This document shows positions 51,686 through 60,969 of a DNA stretch of 64,000 bases, piece by piece. The position numbers and the translations under genes were made by a program. The DNA is taken from positions 310,001 to 374,000 of the forward strand of contig NZ_CP109078.1 of the NCBI RefSeq assembly GCF_035917455.1. Reading direction: 5' to 3'. The notes under the pieces were generated by a model, which saw only the letters and a list, made by a program, of their open reading frames with translations, had not been told where the DNA came from and did no database searches. The DNA is from Micromonospora sp. NBC_01796. Its GTDB lineage: Bacteria; Actinomycetota; Actinomycetes; Mycobacteriales; Micromonosporaceae. Numbering within the stretch: position 1 is the first letter of the stretch; the number at the start of each line of letters is the position of its first letter.

Positions 51686-52105
51686 ATGCCCGCAACACCC
51701 TCGCCTCCGCCATCCTGGCTGGCGGACGCCGCCCGCACCCTGCCGGCGCGGCAGCCAAAGGACCCTACCCACGGTGTCGCGGTCATCGACGGCAGGCAGA
51801 TCCCGATGATCCGATCCGGCCGAGAGGCCGAGGCCGCCGCCGACTTGAAACCGGCGTACCGGCTCATCGCTACGACCACCGACCACGTCGAGGCGAAACT
51901 AGCCGCCCGAATGCGCCGCGAACATGCCACCGAGGCGACCCTGCTGGTCAACAACCCGCCCTGCGAGTACACGCCGTACGGCTGCGAACAGATACTTCCC
52001 CGGCTCCTGCCCGCCGGCACTCGAATGACCGTGTATGTGCGCAATGATGACGGACAGGTACGGCACTGGCGGACCTACGTCGGCAACGGAAAGGCAATCG
52101 CATGA
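51686..52105 (+). CDS. SCP1.201/DddA-like cytidine deaminase toxin domain
   Basis: A 139-residue reading frame with the deaminase core: HVE at residues 67-69 and the zinc-binding cysteines in NNPPCEYTPYGC (C93 and C100), followed by LPRLLPAGTRMTVYV. This layout matches the SCP1.201-like family, which includes DddA, a toxin that deaminates cytosine in double-stranded DNA. The catalytic residues look intact. Its N-terminal coil is separated by a frameshift, but the frame is open back to at least 51569. It overlaps the Imm1-type gene by 4 bp. DNA as the target is inferred from family. Confidence 0.85.
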   Translation: MPATPSPPPSWLADAARTLPARQPKDPTHGVAVIDGRQIPMIRSGREAEAAADLKPAYRLIATTTDHVEAKLAARMRREHATEATLLVNNPPCEYTPYGCEQILPRLLPAGTRMTVYVRNDDGQVRHWRTYVGNGKAIA

Positions 52106-52512
52106 ACCTCACGTGGGCCTACGACCGAGGCGACTACCGCGACAGCCACGAGACCGCCGTGACCGACCCCCGCGAGTTGGAGAAGGTCCTCCACGACATT
52201 CAGGAGCAACGGGAGCCCGTCGTCGTCACCATCTATGCGGACGCGCCGGTCGACCCGGACGACCTACCGCCCGGCCTACAGATCGGCCTCGGGCACGCCG
52301 AGCACGCCTTCGCCGTGCACATCACCGAAGACGGCGGCTACCTCGCCGACCCCCAGGTCAGCCCACCTCCCCGCCCAATCTCCTTCGACGTGGCAGGCGT
52401 ACCGACGGAGGTGCCGCCGGAGCACCTGACGCTACGGCCTGACAGCGCCGTGTCCGCCGCCCTGGCCTTTCTCGCGAGCAACGGCCAGAGCGCCGGGTTC
52501 CGAGCCGCCTGA
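52102..52512 (+). CDS. Imm1-type immunity protein
   Basis: A 136-residue protein following the deaminase with an ATGA overlap. The segments DRGDYRDSHETAVTDPREL, VVVTIYADAPVDPDD and LQIGLGHAEHAFAVHITEDG match the Imm1 family, known as immunity proteins of SCP1.201-type deaminase toxins. It would bind and block the deaminase in the producing cell. The gene is intact while the toxin is frameshifted. Confidence 0.88.
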   Translation: MNLTWAYDRGDYRDSHETAVTDPRELEKVLHDIQEQREPVVVTIYADAPVDPDDLPPGLQIGLGHAEHAFAVHITEDGGYLADPQVSPPPRPISFDVAGVPTEVPPEHLTLRPDSAVSAALAFLASNGQSAGFRAA

Positions 52513-52514
52513 CG

Positions 52515-52700
52515 CTACGGGGGAACCGACTCCCTGGCTCGAACCGCGATCGCCCACGACAGTTGCGGGCAGCCTGTTGGGGTGCACTGGCGGCAGGTGC
52601 CGGGCCGCCAGGTGTTGCCGCCGGGTTGGTGTTGCTGCCAGGTCAGGTCGGCAGACGTACGGATGACTTCGGGGTTGATCGGCTCCAGGTTCCGACTCAT
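52515..52700 (-). CDS. Small Cys protein, last gene of the small-protein operon
   Basis: A 61-residue protein with GTCRQCTPTGCPQLSWA, a Cys-x2-Cys-x4-Cys cluster that may bind metal. Start at ATG 52700 has GGAG upstream. It follows the RHH-like gene after 14 bp and converges with the Imm1 gene, with only 2 bp between their stops. Function unknown. Confidence 0.65.
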   Translation of the reverse strand: MSRNLEPINPEVIRTSADLTWQQHQPGGNTWRPGTCRQCTPTGCPQLSWAIAVRARESVPP

Positions 52701-52714
52701 CGCGGCGGCTCCGG

Positions 52715-52918
52715 CTAGATCGGGTGTACGCGGTCGTGGGAGCCGTCCGGCTGGACGATCGTGAAGCGCCCCTCGGGTGCCAGGTCGGTCATCAGCGCGG
52801 CCAGCCGCAGCGCGAAGTTGATCGCATCGGTGCGGTTGGTGTGTATCGCGGCGAGTTTGGTCAGCGCGGCTTCGGCCGCCGGAGTCAGGTTGACGGTGAC
52901 CTTGGTAAGTCCGCTCAT
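52715..52918 (-). CDS. RHH-like small protein in the operon
   Basis: A 67-residue protein: KVTVNLTPAAEAALTKLAAI then HTNRTDAINFALRLAALM, a strand followed by two helices like ribbon-helix-helix DNA-binding proteins. Its ATG overlaps the stop of the 94-residue gene (ATGA). It may regulate the operon or act as a small partner. Confidence 0.7.
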   Translation of the reverse strand: MSGLTKVTVNLTPAAEAALTKLAAIHTNRTDAINFALRLAALMTDLAPEGRFTIVQPDGSHDRVHPI

Positions 52919-53199
52919 CGCGTACGCCGTGCCGGAACCCAGCCGATGAAGCGCTCGTAGAGAACGCGTGGGTCGGGTGGCTGTCCGATGGCCGGGTCGA
53001 TCGTGTAGAGGTCATCGAGCGCTTCGACGAACTGTGAAGCGAGGAACAGGGTCAGGTTGATCGTCTTGTCGCGGTACCCGTTGGTCAGGTCGAGTCGGGC
53101 GTCGGCGCACGGCCACGGATAGGCGTCGATTCGGCAGATCCACAGCGGGCGCAGCGGCAGGTGCAATGCGGCGGACGGCTTTGCCCCACTCCCCCTCAT
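52915..53199 (-). CDS. Small WPC-motif protein in the operon
   Basis: A 94-residue protein with PLRPLWICRIDAYPWPCADA and a helical C-terminus ending LYERFIGWVPARRTR. The Cys and WPC pattern recalls the protein at 34122-34427 and other small actinobacterial proteins. Coupled by ATGA to the next gene. A 9-codon open frame (53225-53196) overlaps both its start and the preceding stop. Confidence 0.7.
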   Translation of the reverse strand: MRGSGAKPSAALHLPLRPLWICRIDAYPWPCADARLDLTNGYRDKTINLTLFLASQFVEALDDLYTIDPAIGQPPDPRVLYERFIGWVPARRTR

Positions 53200-53221
53200 C
53201 CTTCGACCGTCCCGAGTTCGG

Positions 53222-53536
53222 TCATCGGCGGTCGCCGCCTGGTCGGCGTACCCGATAACCGAGCTGCTGCCCGTAGGTGAGCAACGGCCCGGCGTGCACG
53301 GTCGGCGCCGCCGCCCACCCCGGAGGCGGCACCGCGCTGCGCCCGGACGCGGCCGGCACCGGCACACTCCGCCGCGCCGCCCACGGCCACAGGCGACACC
53401 ACCAGCGGCGGAACCCCCCGGTCGGGCGGGTGCGCGTCGGTTGCGCGGGACGAGGCCCGTCGGAGCGATGCCGCGGCCGAAGCAGCGCCACGTCCGACTC
53501 GGCGTGATTCCGGCGTACGCCGTAAAGCCCGGTCAC
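53222..53536 (-). CDS. Basic hypothetical protein in the operon
   Basis: A 104-residue, strongly basic protein with GGFRRWWCRLWPWAARR in the middle and a Gly/Arg-rich C-terminus. GTG at 53536 overlaps the preceding stop (GTGA) and has the strongest ribosome-binding site of the operon (AGGAGGATCG). No family recognised. Confidence 0.6.
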   Translation of the reverse strand: MTGLYGVRRNHAESDVALLRPRHRSDGPRPAQPTRTRPTGGFRRWWCRLWPWAARRSVPVPAASGRSAVPPPGWAAAPTVHAGPLLTYGQQLGYRVRRPGGDRR

Positions 53537-53742
53537 GACCGATCCTCCTGCTCGGCGGCCATCATCTCCGGATCGGCCAGGCGGCTGTGCGCTCCCCGGA
53601 GCCGCCCACAGTCGCCGGGTTCGATGCAGTAGTCACACAACCTGCCACCCTCGTGCGCGGCGACAACATTGCGGGCCTGCTGCATCAACGCAGGCCAAAG
53701 CGACCGGCTGTAGGTGAGACGGATCGGGTTCGACTCGCTCAT
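53533..53742 (-). CDS. Small Cys protein in the operon
   Basis: A 69-residue protein with GRLCDYCIEPGDCGRLRGAH, a four-residue-spaced Cys cluster (CDYC then C six residues on) suggesting metal binding. Its ATG overlaps the stop of the first gene (ATGA). An in-frame GTG at 53778 is a longer alternative start. Confidence 0.65.
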   Translation of the reverse strand: MSESNPIRLTYSRSLWPALMQQARNVVAAHEGGRLCDYCIEPGDCGRLRGAHSRLADPEMMAAEQEDRS

Positions 53743-54053
53743 ACCGACCGCCAGTGCGACCCACGGTTCTCCGGCCACCTCGCCCGGGTCCCGGCCCGCT
53801 GGACGGCAACCGGCTCCTCACCGCGTACGGGCCTCGCCTCGGCACCATCCGGCACGGCCGCCCTCAGATAACCACCGGACCGACCCCCGTACTGCGTCGC
53901 CGGCCCCACCCGATCAACGGCACCACTTGAGGTAGCGGCTCGGGACCACTTCAAAGAAGTGAACGAACCTCTGCGAATGGTTCGCGGCTGCGACAGAGAG
54001 TCCCCATCCGACCATGATCGAAAATATCGCCACCAGCGGCGGGTAAAACGCAT
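53739..54053 (-). CDS. First gene of the small-protein operon
   Basis: A 104-residue basic protein (MRFTRRWWRYFRSWSDGD at the N-terminus) with a Gly/Pro-rich middle and ending RWPENRGSHWRSV. The ATG at 54053 has AGGAGG seven bases upstream, which supports it as the operon's first gene. The first 40 codons are less GC-rich than the rest. It is divergent from the XRE regulator at 54247. No family recognised. Confidence 0.55.
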   Translation of the reverse strand: MRFTRRWWRYFRSWSDGDSLSQPRTIRRGSFTSLKWSRAATSSGAVDRVGPATQYGGRSGGYLRAAVPDGAEARPVRGEEPVAVQRAGTRARWPENRGSHWRSV

Positions 54054-54246
54054 CAGGGCACCTCCTCAGCGTCGGGCGGCAGGCCGATATCGGGGAAAAT
54101 TGATGTCTGCCCTCTCACGTCCGGCTCGCTCGTCCGGGTCCATGACGGACGGTCCAGAACGGTCGGGCTACGCTCAGTTTTGTGAGCAGAGCACTACGCT
54201 CGGAAGGCAATCGATGCTTTCAGGACCTTTCAAGAAGGGGCACCCG

Positions 54247-55311
54247 GTGAGCGATCTCGGCGCCCAGCTACGGCAAGCTCGGACAGAGGCCAGCGTCACG
54301 TTGGCCTACATCGCGACCCGCTCCTGCTACTCGGCAACGCACCTGAGCAACGTCGAGGCAGGACGCCGGACCGCGACGGACGATGTCGTGCTCGCCTACG
54401 CGCGGGCGTTGGGAGACGCGGACGTGAACCGAAGGCAGGTGCTCGCGGCAGGCTTGGTCGGCCCCGTCGCGGCCAGTGAGCTGATCCGAACCGGCTTCAG
54501 CGCCGCGCTCGTCGGACGAGGCGCCGAGGAAGACTGGCGGGAGCGAGTCGCCCAGTACGGCCGCGACTACATGGAGATCGGCGCGGACGCCCTGCAACAC
54601 CGGCTCGCTGGCGACCTAGTGGTCATGCAGCAGCACCTCGACACTCCCGTGATGTGGGCGAACGCGGCGCGAGCGCTCGCCGTCTACGGCAAGACCACGA
54701 AGGATCCCCGCGAGGCGATCAGGTGGTACGACCTCGCCGCGACAGCCGCCGACCGCTCCGAAGATCTCGGCGTCCGGGTATGGGTCCGGGGCCGAGCCGC
54801 AATCGCCCTCGCGTACGAAGGTGCCGTACTGCCCGTCGCAAAGCGCTACTCCGACGAGGCGATCGGACTGTCTGACGCGCCCTCGCTCGGGCGTCTCAAC
54901 GCACTGATGGCACGGGCACACGTCGCGGCCGGGCGAGGCGACCTGACCGGGGCGGTTTCCTCGGACGAGGACGCACAGAGGGTGTTCGACCGAGTCGCGT
55001 CCGACGAACTGGTGTCCGACTTCGCGGTACCGGCCTGGCGAATGGCCACGTTCCGTTCGATGCTCTACGCCCGGCTCGGGATCGTCGGTCCGGGCGCCGA
55101 AGCACAGGACGAAGCCGATCGACTGAGGCCAGCCGCTCTGACCCGCTTCGCGACGCATATCGAGCTGCACAGAGGTCTGATGATGGCCAAGGCCGGCGAC
55201 AAGGCCGGCGGCGTCACGCATGCCCGGCGAGCCTGGGCAGCGCTGCCAGCGGATCGACGCTCACAGACCCTCGGCCTCGTGCTCCAAGAGGTCGAACGAG
55301 CAGGCCGGTAA
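54247..55311 (+). CDS. XRE-family regulator with TPR-like C-terminus
   Basis: A 354-residue protein: N-terminal helix-turn-helix (LGAQLRQARTEASVTLAYIA then SATHLSNVEAGRRT), then about 280 residues of paired helices resembling tetratricopeptide repeats (WYDLAATAADRSEDLGVRVW and similar). The start may be GTG 54247 (AAGGGG upstream) or ATG 54214 (GGAAGG upstream). Divergent from the small-protein operon, which it probably regulates; effector unknown. Confidence 0.85.
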   Translation: MSDLGAQLRQARTEASVTLAYIATRSCYSATHLSNVEAGRRTATDDVVLAYARALGDADVNRRQVLAAGLVGPVAASELIRTGFSAALVGRGAEEDWRERVAQYGRDYMEIGADALQHRLAGDLVVMQQHLDTPVMWANAARALAVYGKTTKDPREAIRWYDLAATAADRSEDLGVRVWVRGRAAIALAYEGAVLPVAKRYSDEAIGLSDAPSLGRLNALMARAHVAAGRGDLTGAVSSDEDAQRVFDRVASDELVSDFAVPAWRMATFRSMLYARLGIVGPGAEAQDEADRLRPAALTRFATHIELHRGLMMAKAGDKAGGVTHARRAWAALPADRRSQTLGLVLQEVERAGR

Positions 55312-55345
55312 CCAGCAGCTACTCGCACATCCGAAGGTGGAAGCG

Positions 55346-55924
55346 ATGACCACCCCGCGCTGGACCAGCACATCCGACCCTTACGTCACGCCCGGCGCCG
55401 GCGACGCGTGGGCGAACGAGGCTGCCGCTCGTGGCCGTACCGGCACCCAGCAACTCCTGGGCGTCGAGACACTGACCCCCGAGACGCCCATCCGCACCGC
55501 CCTGGCCCTGGGCGAGGAGGGTCAAGCTGTGGTGCGGCGCCGGCTCATCCTGGAGGACGACCAACCCGTGGAACTGGCCGACTCCTACTACCCGTTCTGG
55601 CTGGCCAGCGGCACCCCACTCGCCGAGAACCGGAAGATCCGAGGCGGCGCCATCGCCGTACTCGCGCAACTCGGCCACACGGCGGCCACCATCACCGAAC
55701 ACATCACCGCCCGCCAACCCACCGAGGCGCAACGGACGCTGCTCGACATCGGCGCCGACGAACCCCTGCTCGTGATGAGGCGACTGAGCCGGAACACAGA
55801 CGGCACACCGGTCGAGTACGTCGTCACCCACACCGTCTCTCGACTGTCCCCCGGCTTCACCTACTCCTACAGCGGTTCGACGCCCGGTGGCAGTGCGCCC
55901 TGTTCGGCGGCCGTACGCACGTAG
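55346..55924 (+). CDS. UTRA-domain protein lacking a winged helix
   Basis: A 192-residue protein whose first 165 residues match the UTRA ligand-binding domain of GntR regulators (AVVRRRLILEDDQPVELADS, LLVMRRLSRNTDGTPVEYVV), with no DNA-binding domain before it. It follows the XRE gene after 34 bp. The last ~19 residues run antisense into the LysR gene and end abruptly, suggesting the original 3' end was lost. It may sense a ligand for the XRE regulator. Confidence 0.78.
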   Translation: MTTPRWTSTSDPYVTPGAGDAWANEAAARGRTGTQQLLGVETLTPETPIRTALALGEEGQAVVRRRLILEDDQPVELADSYYPFWLASGTPLAENRKIRGGAIAVLAQLGHTAATITEHITARQPTEAQRTLLDIGADEPLLVMRRLSRNTDGTPVEYVVTHTVSRLSPGFTYSYSGSTPGGSAPCSAAVRT

Positions 55925-56802
55925 TTGAGCAGGATTCCGCGCAGCGCCCGCGCGGCATGCGTCGGTACGGCCTCCCGCCGCCGGGCCAGCGCGATGGTCC
56001 GGCGTACGCCGGGCGGGGCGAGCTGGGTGACCCGGATCCGGGGCCGTCGGGCGACCACGATCCCCGGCACCAGTGCCACCCCGAGTCCCGCCTCGACGAA
56101 GCTGAGCACGGCGTCCATCTCGCCCCCGTCCACGGCCAGGGTCGGTTCGAAACCGGCGTCCCGGCACGCCTGGAGGGTGACATCGCGCAGGTCGTAGCCC
56201 TCGCGGAACATGACCAACGGCTGGTCGCGCAGGTCCTGTAGGCGCAGGGTGCCCATCGGGGTGGCCGCCGGCAGTGGGTCGAGGGAGGCGACGACCAGGC
56301 TCTCCCGCAGGATCGGTTCGACCCGCAGGGCGGGGTCGGGTCCGGGTGCCGGCTGGATGATCAGCGCCAGGTCGAGTTCGCCGCGCAGCAGGTCGCGTAC
56401 CAGGTCCTGGGAGCCGCCCTCCTGGACCGACAGGTCGACGCCCGGGTGGTTGTCGCGGAACCGGCGCAGGATCTGCGGTGCCAGCGAGGTGACCAGGCTC
56501 GGCGTCGCGCCGAGCCGGACCCGACCCCGGCGTACGCCGACCAGCTCCTGCACCTCGCGGCCGGCGGTCTCGACGTCGGCCAGGATCCGCTTCGCCAGGG
56601 GCAGTAGGACCTCGCCGGCGGCGGTGAGGGTGATGTTTCCCCTAATCCGGTCGAAGAGCGGGGCTCCCAGGTCAACTTCGAGGGCGTGAATTTGCTTACT
56701 CAACGAGGGTTGGGTGATGCCGACATTGTCGGCCGCATGGGTGAAATGCCGGGTTTCGGCGACCGCTACGAAGGACCGTAACTGGTGTAGCTGCACCTGC
56801 AT
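55867..56802 (-). CDS. LysR-family transcriptional regulator
   Basis: A 311-residue regulator: winged helix LRSFVAVAETRHFTHAADNV and ITQPSLSKQIHALEVDLG, then the effector domain (RVRLGATPSLVTSLAPQILR). It is divergent from sdhCAB across 72 bp, the classic arrangement for control of the neighbouring operon. Its 3' end overlaps the UTRA gene by 58 bp. Confidence 0.94.
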   Translation of the reverse strand: MQVQLHQLRSFVAVAETRHFTHAADNVGITQPSLSKQIHALEVDLGAPLFDRIRGNITLTAAGEVLLPLAKRILADVETAGREVQELVGVRRGRVRLGATPSLVTSLAPQILRRFRDNHPGVDLSVQEGGSQDLVRDLLRGELDLALIIQPAPGPDPALRVEPILRESLVVASLDPLPAATPMGTLRLQDLRDQPLVMFREGYDLRDVTLQACRDAGFEPTLAVDGGEMDAVLSFVEAGLGVALVPGIVVARRPRIRVTQLAPPGVRRTIALARRREAVPTHAARALRGILLNYVRTAAEQGALPPGVEPL

Positions 56803-56874
56803 AGCCTATCGCTATCGACACTGCGCCCTTGATGCATTGGACGACTAATCACAGCTCCTCCTAGCGTCGTTCAG

Positions 56875-57557
56875 GTGGCAGTAGAGACGCGTTCGCCGGT
56901 CCGTTCGTCGGTCGGCAAGAAGGCAGTGATGGCGGTGACGGGCATCCTCCTGGTGCTCTTCCTCATCGCGCACATGCTCGGCAACCTCAAGATCTTCTTC
57001 GGCGCGTCCTCGTTCGATCACTACGCGCACTGGTTGCGGACGATCGGTACGCCCCTGCTGCCCGAGGTCTGGTACCTCTGGCTCCAGCGCGGCGCCCTGA
57101 CGATCGCCCTGGTGCTGCACATCTGGGCGGCGACCTCGCTCGCCATCGCGGCCCGCAAGGCCCGCCCGGTCCGGTACGCCCACCGCAAGCCCGTACAGGC
57201 CAGTTACGCGGCCCGGACCATGCGCTGGGGCGGGGTGCTGATCCTGCTGTTCGTGATCTACCACCTGCTCGACCTGACCACCGGCACGGTCAACCCGATC
57301 GGCGACCCGCGCCGGCCGTACGCGAACGTGGTGGCCGACTTCGCCCCGGAACGCTGGTACGTGACGCTGTTCTACACCCTGGCCATCGTCGCGCTCGGCT
57401 TCCACCTGCGGCACGGCATGTTCAGCGCGTTCCGCAGCCTCGGTCAGCAGTCGCCCCGGGGCGAGCGCCGGGCCCGTGCCATCGCCCTCGTCTTCGCCGT
57501 CGGGCTCTGCGGCGGCTACCTGCTGGTCCCCTTCGCCGTACTAGCCGGATGGGTGTC

Positions 57558-57561
<4 letters not shown>
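56875..57561 (+). CDS. sdhC: Succinate dehydrogenase cytochrome b subunit
   Basis: A 228-residue membrane subunit of the five-helix b558 type, including [20 protein letters not shown] and the haem-ligand His residues in [17 protein letters not shown] and FHLRHGMFS. It anchors the dehydrogenase and passes electrons to quinone. GTG start at 56875. It is the first gene of sdhCAB and overlaps sdhA by 4 bp. Confidence 0.95.
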
Positions 57562-59497
<1,936 letters not shown>

Positions 59498-59501
<4 letters not shown>

Positions 59502-60262
59502 ACCTGACCCTGCGCATCTGGCGGCAGTCCGGCCCGGCCGACCGTGGCCGGATGGTCTCCTACCAGGTCGCCGACGTCTCCCCCGACATGTCGTTCCTGG
59601 AGATGCTCGACGTGCTCAACGAGCGGCTGATCCTCGACGGGGACGACCCGGTGGCCTTCGACCACGACTGCCGGGAGGGGATCTGCGGCGCCTGCGGCAT
59701 GGTGGTCAACGGCGTACCGCACGGGCCGGAGCGGGCGACCACCATCTGCCAGCTCCACATGCGGCACTTCTCCGACGGGCAGACGATCGACATCGAACCG
59801 TGGCGGGCGCGGGCCTTCCCGGTGATGAAGGACCTGATGGTGAACCGGAGCGCGTTCGACCGGATCATCGCCGCCGGTGGTTACATCTCGGTGCCGACGG
59901 GCAGCGCGCCGGACGCGCACGCCCAACCGGTGCCGAAGGTGGACGCGGACGCGGCGTTCGAGTCGGCCGCCTGCATCGGCTGCGGTGCCTGCGTCGCGGC
60001 CTGCCCGAACGGTTCGTCGATGCTGTTCACCGCTGCGAAGGTGACCCACCTGAGCATGCTGCCGCAGGGGCAGCCGGAGCGGGCCGGCCGGGTGCTCGAC
60101 ATGGTCGCCCAGCAGGACGCGGAAGGCTTCGGCGGGTGCACCAACATGGGCGAGTGCACCGCCGTCTGTCCGAAGGTGATCCCGCTGTCCACCATCGGGC
60201 GGCTGAACCGCGACTTTCTCAAGGCCGCCAGCACCCGCGGCGGCGCGCCGGGCACGGACTAG
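59498..60262 (+). CDS. sdhB: Succinate dehydrogenase iron-sulfur subunit
   Basis: A 254-residue protein. The [2Fe-2S] ligands are in [12 protein letters not shown] and the clusters near the quinone site in [14 protein letters not shown] and [13 protein letters not shown]. It carries electrons from FAD to the membrane subunit. GTG at 59498 overlaps the sdhA stop (GTGA). The following 155 bp are very GC-rich and weakly self-complementary; I see no gene in them. Confidence 0.96.
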
Positions 60263-60417
60263 CTCTCCGCGTACGCCGGACCCGGGCCGACCCGTCGGCG
60301 GGCGGCCGGGCCCGGTGCACGCCGGGACGGTGCGGGAGCGTTCGACGGGCTGGTCAGGACTCGGTACGCTGACCCGCGGATCAGGCGCGATCATGAGGTG
60401 ACGGCGGGGGCGACGAC

Positions 60418-60969
60418 ATGCTCATCACGGCGGACCAGGTGGTACCCGAAAATCTTGCCGAGGCGACCTGGCAGCTCTACAACAACGCGTTCGAGGAGTT
60501 GCGGGCCGCCGCCGTACAGCGGCACGTGATGTTCCGTGACGAGTTCGACGCGGTGCTCGCCGACCCCCGGGTGACGAAGTACCTCGGGCTCGACCCGGAT
60601 CGGCCGGACGACGTACTGGCGTTGGCCACGTTCACCAACAACCTGGACGCCGTACCGCTGATCTCACCGGACTACTTCGCGCGCCGCTGGCCGGAGCTCT
60701 ACGCCGAGCAGCGGATCTGGTACATCGGCTTCTTCGCGATCGACCCGGGGGTCCGTGGCGACGGGGCGTTCGAGCTGGTGATCGAGCGGATGTGGGAGCG
60801 GGTGCTGGCCAGCGGGGGCATCGCCGCCCTGGACATCTGCCGGCGCAACAACGACATCGGGCTGCCGAAGGCGATCCACCAGACCCTGGACCACCTCACC
60901 ACCGGGGTCCGGACCACCCCGCTCGACGAGCAGGTCTACTGGCTGTTCGAGCCGCCCGAGTCGGCCTGA
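60418..60969 (+). CDS. GNAT-like hypothetical protein
   Basis: A 183-residue protein resembling the acetyltransferase fold: LISPDYFARRWPEL, IWYIGFFAIDPGVRGDGAFE (the R/Q-x-x-G region) and GIAALDICRRNNDIGLP. The acetyl-CoA motif is only approximate, so activity is uncertain. Its 3' end overlaps the convergent GGDEF-EAL gene by 34 bp. Confidence 0.72.
   Translation: MLITADQVVPENLAEATWQLYNNAFEELRAAAVQRHVMFRDEFDAVLADPRVTKYLGLDPDRPDDVLALATFTNNLDAVPLISPDYFARRWPELYAEQRIWYIGFFAIDPGVRGDGAFELVIERMWERVLASGGIAALDICRRNNDIGLPKAIHQTLDHLTTGVRTTPLDEQVYWLFEPPESA

Noticed and set aside
53196-53225. 9-codon open frame overlapping both neighbours by ATGA
   Set aside because: Too short to call as a gene; it may be a coupling device between the 104- and 94-residue genes.
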